From: CAVXFS01 sp963761115
Lineage (GTDB): Bacteria > Pseudomonadota > Gammaproteobacteria > Burkholderiales > Gallionellaceae
Reading direction: 5' to 3'
Length of the DNA: 64,000 nucleotides
NCBI GenBank assembly: GCA_963761115.1
Contig: CAVXFS010000005.1
Coordinates: 62,001 to 126,000 of the forward strand
Made by a program: the position numbers and the translations under genes. This document shows, in pieces, positions 44,397 to 51,054 of this stretch (position 1 is its first letter; each line of letters starts with the position of its first letter). Below the pieces are notes generated by a model that was given only the letters and a program-made list of their open reading frames with translations, made no database searches and was not told the origin of the DNA.

Positions 44397-45803
44397 ATGC
44401 TTAAATATTTGTTAGCTAAAAATGAGGATATCCCGGCCGGTTCAGCAGCGGTCTACTTCGGATTTTCCGCGATTGTGTGGTTTGTAATTGGAACCGGGTT
44501 AGGGTCATTTAATGCGGCAAAGCTAGCCTTTCCAGATTTTGTTACTGGAAATGAGTTCTTTGCATTTGGCCACATGCGTCAAGTGCATGTTCATGCGGTG
44601 ATCTTTGGCTGGATTTCGATGGCATTTGCCATGGCCATGATGTATATCACGCCGGCTCTTGGTAATACCAAGTTGTGGTCCGAGAAATTAGGCTTGTGGA
44701 ATTGTTTACTCTGGAATATTGGACTTTCGGCAGGATTGACGCTGCTGTGGGCTGGGGTGACATCAGGCCGCGAATATTCTGACTTTCCCTGGCCAGTCGA
44801 TTTGTACATCGCAACGTTTATGGCCATACCCTTGGCGACTAATGTGTGGATGACGATTTTGAATCGCCGCACTCAGGGGATATATACCACCAACTGGTTC
44901 TTTGCAGCAGCGACGTTCATGGTGATCATCGTTTTTATTGTTGGTAATACACCAGAGTTTTTCCACCTGACTGGTTTGACAGAAGCTTACATGACATGGT
45001 GGTTTGCACATAATGTGCTGGGGCTGTGGATTACCCCGGTTGCCGCTGCGATCGCCTACTACACCATTCCAAAGGTTACCGGGAATCCATTGTACTCACA
45101 CCGTATCGGCCACTTGCACTTTTGGTCGGTTGTTGTGTTCTACTCTACTCCCGCTGCTCACCATCTGATGTCAGCTCCGCTACCCGAATGGTTGAAGTCC
45201 TTTGCCTCGGTCGAAGGGGTGTTGATTCTGGTGCCGGCGATTGCGTTCGTGTCAAACATCATGTTGACCATGCAGGGTAAATGGAACATGTTCGTTGAAA
45301 ACCTTGAAATTCGTTTTACGGTAACCGGTTGTTTGCTGGCAATACCGCTTAACATGCAAGGTGGTTTCCAGCAAACTCGTGCGATTAACTGGTATATCCA
45401 TGGAACTGGCTGGATAGTAGCCCATGCACACTTAGCCTTGCTAGGGTTCTCTACTTTCCTGGAGGCCGCAGCAGTTTATCTTGGGCTGCAAACCCTGATG
45501 AAGCGGAAACTCTATTCCCTAACCTTGGGCAATATACATTTTTGGATGTTGTTGATCGGATTCAGCATCTATTGGATCTCGATGACCATCGCGGGGTTGA
45601 TTCAAGGTGCGGGTAAAATCTATGAAGTGCCATACATTGATGTTGTGATAGCTGAGCACCCATACATGATTGCGCGTTGGCTTGGCGGAACGATGGTGTT
45701 TATCTCTAATGTCCTCTGGCTGTTCAACATGTGGATGACTGCACGCCAAGGGACGGTTGTTCCAGCTGGGCGCATGCCTCACGAAATGGCGTACGAACGC
45801 TAA
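44397..45803 (+). CDS. ccoN: divergent C-type (cbb3-like) heme-copper oxidase subunit I
   Basis: 468 residues, about twelve helices. Likely ligands: His64 (FGHMRQVHVHAVIF) for the low-spin heme; His205 in WWFAHN and His255-His256 in TPAAHHLM for CuB; His343 and His345 in VAHAHLALLGF for the two hemes. Tyr249, six residues before the HH pair, matches the cross-linked tyrosine of cbb3 oxidases, which favours O2 reduction. The usual WWYGHNAVGFF is WWFAHNVLGLW here, and HTSA is HVHA, so this is a distant branch. AGGAGGAGA precedes the ATG. CcoO- and CcoP-like genes follow. Confidence 0.93.
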   Translation: MLKYLLAKNEDIPAGSAAVYFGFSAIVWFVIGTGLGSFNAAKLAFPDFVTGNEFFAFGHMRQVHVHAVIFGWISMAFAMAMMYITPALGNTKLWSEKLGLWNCLLWNIGLSAGLTLLWAGVTSGREYSDFPWPVDLYIATFMAIPLATNVWMTILNRRTQGIYTTNWFFAAATFMVIIVFIVGNTPEFFHLTGLTEAYMTWWFAHNVLGLWITPVAAAIAYYTIPKVTGNPLYSHRIGHLHFWSVVVFYSTPAAHHLMSAPLPEWLKSFASVEGVLILVPAIAFVSNIMLTMQGKWNMFVENLEIRFTVTGCLLAIPLNMQGGFQQTRAINWYIHGTGWIVAHAHLALLGFSTFLEAAAVYLGLQTLMKRKLYSLTLGNIHFWMLLIGFSIYWISMTIAGLIQGAGKIYEVPYIDVVIAEHPYMIARWLGGTMVFISNVLWLFNMWMTARQGTVVPAGRMPHEMAYER

Positions 45804-45831
45804 TAATTACACGCGATCTGGGAGAATAAAT

Positions 45832-46788
45832 ATGGCATTTAGAGAGTATAAAATCGGTGCGCGAATGTTCGGTATTGCGCTGGGCACATCCATGTCCATC
45901 ACACTGTTTTTTCCAAGTATTGACTTGCGGTCGGCTCAGTCAACTCCGGTGGCGTTGGATAAGCAATTGACAATTGGATGGGATGCGGGTTTTAGCTTGG
46001 CGGATCCCCTTTTATTGGGGCACAATAAGCCTGTAAAGGTATTATTGAAAGTCGACCCCAAAACAGGTCAGCCCATGCAGCCAACGTATGCTTACGTGTA
46101 CTCGGCTGGAACACCGATGCCGAACGGAGTTGGTCACCCGGATATTCTGGGGAAAGGAGTTGAGGAGTTGAGTGTTCAGCAAGGGCACATCACAGAAGCT
46201 CACAAAGCAAATGGAGCTGTTTTCTTGCTTACAAACGGCACATATGGCGGGCAGCCTCTTACCTACATGGAGAATGCGACAGCAACAAAAGGATGGACTC
46301 CGCAAGAAGTTATGGCCGCCATGAAGGATGATGATGCTGATATCCAGCATGTCGGTGCAGGCAAGACCATGTTTGTGCGCGAGGGCTGCTGGTGGTGTCA
46401 TACTTTGTTGCCGGAACAAACACAAGATTGGCAAGTGTTCGGGGCACCGCCAATGCTTGGAGACTTTAATGGCGAATCACCGACTGCATTTGGTTCAGAT
46501 CGTAAAGGTCCGGATTTGCTGCATGTTGGTTCACGTAACGCTTCCCGGGAGTGGATGATGCTGCATTTCTTTAATCCGCGCCTGGTACAACCTCACTCCA
46601 TCATGCCGCGTTTTGATTATCTTTGGGGGCCCGTGGATGCAGATGGGAAAAAAATCGATTATGACAAGTGGCGGGCAGAGTATACGGACTATCGGGAAGG
46701 TAAAACGCCCTATGCGCCGGACGTACCTGTACCAGCAAAGAATAGCGAAGCACGCTATTTGATTGATTTTGTCTTAAGTCTTAAATAA
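45832..46788 (+). CDS. CcoO-like membrane cytochrome c subunit with CWWCH heme site
   Basis: 318 residues. An N-terminal membrane helix (about 10-28) is followed by an extra periplasmic region of about 140 residues absent from ordinary CcoO. The cytochrome domain has MFVREGCWWCHTLLPEQ (Cys186-His190), KGPDLLHVGSR and NPRLVQPHSIMPRFDYLW, which are CcoO signatures with the methionine ligand in SIMPRF. GGGAGA precedes ATG 45832. It would pass electrons to CcoN. Confidence 0.9.
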   Translation: MAFREYKIGARMFGIALGTSMSITLFFPSIDLRSAQSTPVALDKQLTIGWDAGFSLADPLLLGHNKPVKVLLKVDPKTGQPMQPTYAYVYSAGTPMPNGVGHPDILGKGVEELSVQQGHITEAHKANGAVFLLTNGTYGGQPLTYMENATATKGWTPQEVMAAMKDDDADIQHVGAGKTMFVREGCWWCHTLLPEQTQDWQVFGAPPMLGDFNGESPTAFGSDRKGPDLLHVGSRNASREWMMLHFFNPRLVQPHSIMPRFDYLWGPVDADGKKIDYDKWRAEYTDYREGKTPYAPDVPVPAKNSEARYLIDFVLSLK

Positions 46789-46804
46789 TTTAGGGGGTGA
46801 CGCA

Positions 46805-47425
46805 ATGGTATGGATAATGACTGATCCGCTGGCAACAACAAACAGCCCAGAACAAAACGATAGGGACAAGAAACTTTGGGAATTGGAGGACTTGGGGGGA
46901 ATTACCGAAGATAACAACCGCATGCCGGTTCCTGTGGTCTGGTTGGTTCTATTGACGGTTGTAACTGCGTTTTTAGTTACATTCCCCTTGTGGGGTCAAC
47001 GTCCAACTGCGGCGATATATGTTGACTATATCAAGGATATGGACAAGCCTGAAATTAAGGCCCTGCCTGACAATGAAGCGATGGCAAAAATTGTCGCGAT
47101 GCATCGAGGTAGTGAATACAGTCAGTTGCTTGAACGCCATCCGGTAAGTATGGATGATTTGCGAGCTATAAAACCTAAAATTGAGGCATTATTGAGTCAA
47201 AATGCCCATATGGAAGATTACACGGTTGTGGGGTCGAATGTTGTTATCGCAAACTTTGAAGGCAACTATCGAGCTGATGGCAGTCGCGAGCGTCATCAGC
47301 CATATTGGGACAAAGGGTATACGATAGACATATTTTATCTGACAGCATTTTTTCTGGGGGTGATTCTGGTAGTGAAGCGGCTTCCACCATATAGTTGGCA
47401 GCCAACTCACGGCCACGAGCATTAG
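46805..47425 (+). CDS. CcoP-position membrane protein without heme motif
   Basis: 206 residues. A cytoplasmic N-terminus (LWELEDLGGITEDNNRMPVP, similar to the start of CcoP), a membrane helix ending FPLWGQRP, a periplasmic domain of about 110 residues and a second helix near the C-terminus. There is no cysteine in the protein, so no c-type heme. FPLWGQRP recurs as FPFWGNRP in the protein at 55011. It may be a structural replacement for CcoP. Confidence 0.75.
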   Translation: MVWIMTDPLATTNSPEQNDRDKKLWELEDLGGITEDNNRMPVPVVWLVLLTVVTAFLVTFPLWGQRPTAAIYVDYIKDMDKPEIKALPDNEAMAKIVAMHRGSEYSQLLERHPVSMDDLRAIKPKIEALLSQNAHMEDYTVVGSNVVIANFEGNYRADGSRERHQPYWDKGYTIDIFYLTAFFLGVILVVKRLPPYSWQPTHGHEH

Positions 47426-47477
47426 CATATATAACGTGTTGTTCTTGCGCGAATGATTAAATTAATAGGAGAAATGC

Positions 47478-47621
47478 ATGATAGACGTTGATTTCGGACC
47501 TGGCGTATTGGCTGGCGTGATTGCTCTAGCTTACCTGCTACCGATGTTCTACAGTTTTTTTGTTGATCATTATGACAAGAAGACTCCACCGATCATAGCG
47601 ACCAAAGCGAAAAAGCAATAA
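47478..47621 (+). CDS. 47-residue CcoQ-like membrane micro-protein
   Basis: AGGAGA precedes ATG 47478. One helix (GVLAGVIALAYLLPMFYSFFV) and a lysine-rich cytoplasmic tail, the general form of CcoQ. It is the last gene before a strong terminator. Confidence 0.72.
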   Translation: MIDVDFGPGVLAGVIALAYLLPMFYSFFVDHYDKKTPPIIATKAKKQ

Positions 47622-47643
47622 GTTAAGTAATAATTTTATTTGG

Positions 47644-47681
47644 AAAAGTGATGCCGCCAACTAGCGCGGCATCACTTTTTT
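47644..47681 (+). terminator. Rho-independent terminator after the ccoNO operon
   Basis: AAAAGTGATGCCGC and GCGGCATCACTTTT make a perfect 14-bp stem with an eight-base loop, followed by TT. It splits the cluster into a core oxidase operon and a downstream accessory operon. Confidence 0.93.
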
Positions 47682-47753
47682 GGAAAATCAATTTCAGGCA
47701 TGTGAGCAGACATTATTTCTTCGCTAATAAATTCAGTCAGTGTGGATAGGATT

Positions 47754-48023
47754 ATGTCCATATTAGTTGCTGCAGGTAATGCACCTAAACTGGATCTCAG
47801 CATAGAGGGAATGCGCAGCCAACAATACAGTGTTGGCGTATTCTTCTTTTTGATGCTGGGTATCTTCATATTTTCTTCAATAGTCTATTCTGTAGTGTTT
47901 GGAAAATATGCCCCAAAAACATTAAGACTTGGGGAAAAAATCCTATTTGCTGCAATAATCCTTGGAATTGTGTTTGCAATTGTATTTGCAGCATTACAAA
48001 TGCTTTCAGGGTATCTCTTTTAA
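47754..48023 (+). CDS. 89-residue two-helix membrane protein
   Basis: Two membrane helices joined by a short loop with LRLGEKILF, a motif nearly identical to the N-terminus of the cytochrome at 39878 (RGEKILF). No known family. ATG 47754 is preferred; GTG 47742 is possible. First gene of the accessory operon. Confidence 0.7.
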   Translation: MSILVAAGNAPKLDLSIEGMRSQQYSVGVFFFLMLGIFIFSSIVYSVVFGKYAPKTLRLGEKILFAAIILGIVFAIVFAALQMLSGYLF

Positions 48024-48040
48024 CAGCCATCGGAGGAAAT

Positions 48041-48310
48041 ATGGAATTTTTTGAATCACTTGGTGATGGTTGGACAATATATCTTTGGCTTATAGTTGGT
48101 GGAATGATTATTGCCGCCTGTGTGTACTGGATACGCTGGGCGGCGAGAAACGAGCAATTTGATGAAGACATCAAATACCTGGTTTTTGACGAAGGTGATA
48201 GAGAAAAAATGTCTGCTGAGGATTATGCGAAAAGCCGAGAAGTACTTGCGACCCAAGAGGCAAGCAGAATCCGGGTCCTAAAACAGCAGGAACAAGAAAA
48301 TAGAAATTGA
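48041..48310 (+). CDS. 89-residue single-helix membrane protein
   Basis: CGGAGG lies before the ATG. One membrane helix (about 11-31) is followed by a charged helical cytoplasmic tail rich in Glu, Asp and Arg. Form is like CcoS/CcoQ-type assembly proteins but with no recognised signature. Confidence 0.7.
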   Translation: MEFFESLGDGWTIYLWLIVGGMIIAACVYWIRWAARNEQFDEDIKYLVFDEGDREKMSAEDYAKSREVLATQEASRIRVLKQQEQENRN

Positions 48311-48314
48311 TGCA

Positions 48315-48806
48315 ATGAGGCGCGGTGAAAAGGGAATTCTGCTAGTTATAGCAGCTGTTGTGCTTGCATTGATGGGGCGTAACTTATGGCGCATTGAGGC
48401 AGATCATGAAGTAGATAAAGGAATACCTTACTACTCAACAGCATCAGCTCAACTAACAAGTGATGCCATGGAAATATACCATCAGCAAGGCTGCAAAAAT
48501 TGTCATTCATTGTGGACGGTTAAAAATCCGCTTGAAAGTGTGCCGGCTCCGATCCTGGATGGAATTGGATCCTTGCGATCACAAGAATGGCTATATAACT
48601 ATTTCTCATCTCCACATCCTCAGGAAATTCTTCCATCCAGACTGAAGGTAGAATACCGCATGCCATCATATTCCAGTATTTCCGAACATGATCGACAATT
48701 GCTTGCGCAGTATATGGCCAGCCTAAAAGTCAAAGATTGGTATCTTGAACAAACGCGCAAAGCAGAATATGAGAAGCTAACTGGGAAAGAGTATGGCCAC
48801 AAGTAA
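48315..48806 (+). CDS. membrane-anchored monoheme cytochrome c
   Basis: 163 residues. RRGEKGILL begins a membrane helix (about 7-21). The cytochrome domain has CKNCH (60-64) and a likely methionine ligand in EYRMPSYSS. It resembles the cytochrome at 39878 in layout and in the LDGIGSLRSQEWLYNYF stretch. It overlaps the next gene by 14 bases. Confidence 0.86.
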   Translation: MRRGEKGILLVIAAVVLALMGRNLWRIEADHEVDKGIPYYSTASAQLTSDAMEIYHQQGCKNCHSLWTVKNPLESVPAPILDGIGSLRSQEWLYNYFSSPHPQEILPSRLKVEYRMPSYSSISEHDRQLLAQYMASLKVKDWYLEQTRKAEYEKLTGKEYGHK

Positions 48807-49275
48807 ACAATTGAATTCCGGGCGGGTCAGATTCTACAAGGGATTGGCGGCAGTTCTTGTTGGGGTCGCGATAAATTATTTTGGCGATCATCTGCTTGGT
48901 GTGCAAATCGAGTTATATCGAGGTATCCAGGGATTTGGCGGCATGTGGATAGTCGATATGTTTCTGTTACCCTTTATCGTAGGCTTCGTGTGCGCAATAA
49001 TTTTCGGATTTGGTGGGAGATGGCTAAGCTATTTTCCGCCAATGATTGTTCGCATGATCAGTTACTATGAAATAGCATATGTAACAGGAGTGCCGGATGG
49101 AGCCTCACTTCTGCCTATGGGATGGTGGGGATTTTTCGTAATTTTGGTAGTAGAGTCTTCAGCTTTCGGAGGAATAATAGGCGAGGTAATAATTAAAGGG
49201 AATTACGGAAGAAGCCCGCGACACAAAGTGTACAAGGATAAGGTGGGCAGCAATGAAAGCGATTTGGAGGCATGA
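48793..49275 (+). CDS. membrane protein of unknown function, four helices
   Basis: 160 residues with about four membrane segments and a basic C-terminus. A conserved-looking stretch YEIAYVTGVPDGASLLPMGWWG lies between the last helices. No recognised family. It overlaps both neighbours, so it is tightly co-translated with the cytochrome and SUMF1 genes. Confidence 0.7.
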   Translation: MATSKQLNSGRVRFYKGLAAVLVGVAINYFGDHLLGVQIELYRGIQGFGGMWIVDMFLLPFIVGFVCAIIFGFGGRWLSYFPPMIVRMISYYEIAYVTGVPDGASLLPMGWWGFFVILVVESSAFGGIIGEVIIKGNYGRSPRHKVYKDKVGSNESDLEA

Positions 49276-50351
49276 CAAAAACTAGCGGGCCAGAAAGACA
49301 CGCACTTTCTCCAGGTGAAAAAGCCAAGCGCAAGAGATTATTATCTGCCACGTTTATAACCTGTATTGTCCTCTTGATGATTGGAGGCAGCCTTCATGTC
49401 GTAAAGCTAGGTGCCTTGCGCATGGAGGACATGCGCAAACTTGCAACCTATGACCTGAAGGAAGAAAGTTCACGCATAAGGGCGGCAGGTGAAGATATTA
49501 CAATACACGAAAATCATGAGGCGCAGAAAAATAGGCCGGTCGGGTACAGTGTTGCGGAAGCTGAAGCCCTATTACCCAAAAGTGAGTGGATAGAGTTGGA
49601 AAGCATGATTTCAATCCCGGCAGGTTCATTTTCAATGGGGACTAATTCTGAACGTGCAGATGCACAATCCCATCCGCAACACAAAGTTACCCTGCCGACA
49701 TATATGATTGACAAATATCCAGTTACAAATGCCCAGTATGCAAGATTCGTTGCCGCTACGTCACATCGGCAACCATTAGACTGGAAGGATGGCAAGATCC
49801 CACAGGGTGAGTTGATGCGACCAGTGACAATGGTTTCATGGTATGACGCGAGAGATTATGCCAACTGGGCGGGTAAGCGTTTACCATCTGAAGCAGAATG
49901 GGAAAAGGCCGCTCGTGGGACTGACGGCAGGCGCTGGCCGTGGGGAGACAAGATGGACCCAAATCGGCTGAACACATACTATTATGTGGGTTCAGCAACC
50001 AACGTGAATGCGTATCCCAGTGGCGCCAGCCCATATGGGGTAATGGATATGGCAGGCAATGTAGATGAATGGGTGGATGATGATTATGCTCCATACCCGG
50101 GATCTGACGCGCCTTCTAGTGTCTTTCAGGCAAAAGTTCCAGTTGTAATCAGCAACGAAGATACGTCAGTGCAGGTTGCCGATATGATGCCTACAGCAGG
50201 TAAATATAAGGTACTTCGGGGGGGGTCATGGAAGAGCGATCCATTCTCAACCCAGGTATTCCATCGTGACGCTGCCTGGGCAAATTACGCCTCAGATTTC
50301 TACGGATTCCGTTGTGCGAGCAATGTGCGTGATCTGCAAAAAGGAAAGTGA
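49272..50351 (+). CDS. SUMF1/NirV-like domain protein, membrane-anchored
   Basis: 359 residues. A cytoplasmic PGEKAKRKR start, one membrane helix (about 18-38), then a periplasmic SUMF1 (C-type-lectin-like) domain: ISIPAGSFSMGT, DKYPVTNAQYARFV, RLPSEAEWEKAARG, GNVDEWVDD, LRGGSW and the final YGFRCA. The paired copper-binding cysteines of true formylglycine-generating enzymes are missing; only one cysteine remains in the domain. It is closer in style to NirV of nitrite reductase operons. Probably an assembly or structural partner of the oxidase. Confidence 0.85.
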   Translation: MTKTSGPERHALSPGEKAKRKRLLSATFITCIVLLMIGGSLHVVKLGALRMEDMRKLATYDLKEESSRIRAAGEDITIHENHEAQKNRPVGYSVAEAEALLPKSEWIELESMISIPAGSFSMGTNSERADAQSHPQHKVTLPTYMIDKYPVTNAQYARFVAATSHRQPLDWKDGKIPQGELMRPVTMVSWYDARDYANWAGKRLPSEAEWEKAARGTDGRRWPWGDKMDPNRLNTYYYVGSATNVNAYPSGASPYGVMDMAGNVDEWVDDDYAPYPGSDAPSSVFQAKVPVVISNEDTSVQVADMMPTAGKYKVLRGGSWKSDPFSTQVFHRDAAWANYASDFYGFRCASNVRDLQKGK

Positions 50352-50353
50352 AC

Positions 50354-50602
50354 ATGCATAAATATTGTGTGCTTTCCTGGCTGACTTTAACTTTACTTAT
50401 TTCCTCGGTTGATTCATGTTGGGCATTAGATAGCTATCGTTTTCTTCATGTGACTATTGAGACGCCATGGTTGATATTCATATTCTTATTATTCGCAGTT
50501 CTTGCTCCTTTTGTTCTTATGGGGGTGTTGGTATGGCGTTATGCTGAAAAAAAAGTTGATCCAGAAGATCCATCAAACCCGCCAAATGAAGGCATTCAAT
50601 GA
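50354..50602 (+). CDS. 82-residue membrane protein with signal peptide
   Basis: A cleavable or anchoring N-terminal helix (about 5-25), a short periplasmic segment and a second helix (about 36-60), then an acidic-proline tail (VDPEDPSNPPNEG). ATG 50354 sits eight bases after AAAGGAA. Unknown family. Confidence 0.68.
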   Translation: MHKYCVLSWLTLTLLISSVDSCWALDSYRFLHVTIETPWLIFIFLLFAVLAPFVLMGVLVWRYAEKKVDPEDPSNPPNEGIQ

Positions 50603-50988
50603 AGCTGAATTCAATTTATAGTTACTCATTAAATAAGTCGCTTGTGGGTTTGATGATGTTACTTGCCGTAGTTTTATTCTCACTCGTGCCTGTTGCAAGG
50701 GCAGTTGATACGCCTCAACAAAGCGGCGACAGCATACAGGTAATGGAATCTTTTGATCGGCAAAATCTGGCTGGCAAGCAAGCTGTCAGCGACCATAAAA
50801 AACATCTGATCATGTTTATAATTGGCGTGCCGCTTTTGCTGTTTATTATCGTTACCGGGGCGCTAGGTGTAGCTATGGTGGTATATGGCAAGCCTGTATT
50901 CCTATTGCATATGATTTTTGCCGGGCTCAGCATAACTCTCATGATCGTTCATGCAATAGTCGGATTGGTTTGGTTTAACCCATTCTGA
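50599..50988 (+). CDS. 129-residue membrane protein with three helices
   Basis: An N-terminal signal-like helix ends VARAVD, followed by a periplasmic segment and two helices that contain histidines (FLLHMIFAG and IVHAIVG). The two histidines sit at similar depths and could be b-heme ligands. That is a guess. Four-base overlap with the preceding gene. Confidence 0.68.
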   Translation: MKLNSIYSYSLNKSLVGLMMLLAVVLFSLVPVARAVDTPQQSGDSIQVMESFDRQNLAGKQAVSDHKKHLIMFIIGVPLLLFIIVTGALGVAMVVYGKPVFLLHMIFAGLSITLMIVHAIVGLVWFNPF

Positions 50989-51054
50989 TTCCGCCATGTT
51001 CTATGGGCAGTTTAAGGTTTCTGCGCCCTAAATCATTCAAAACATAATCAATTC

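Noticed and set aside
44397..45803. Subunit I as a nitric oxide reductase (NorB)
   Set aside because: Tyr249 lies at the cbb3 position before the CuB HH pair, WWFAHN follows the CcoN pattern, and the NorB active-site glutamates are not seen. An oxygen reductase is favoured.
49272..50351. True formylglycine-generating enzyme acting on a sulfatase
   Set aside because: The catalytic cysteine pair is missing and no sulfatase gene is nearby.
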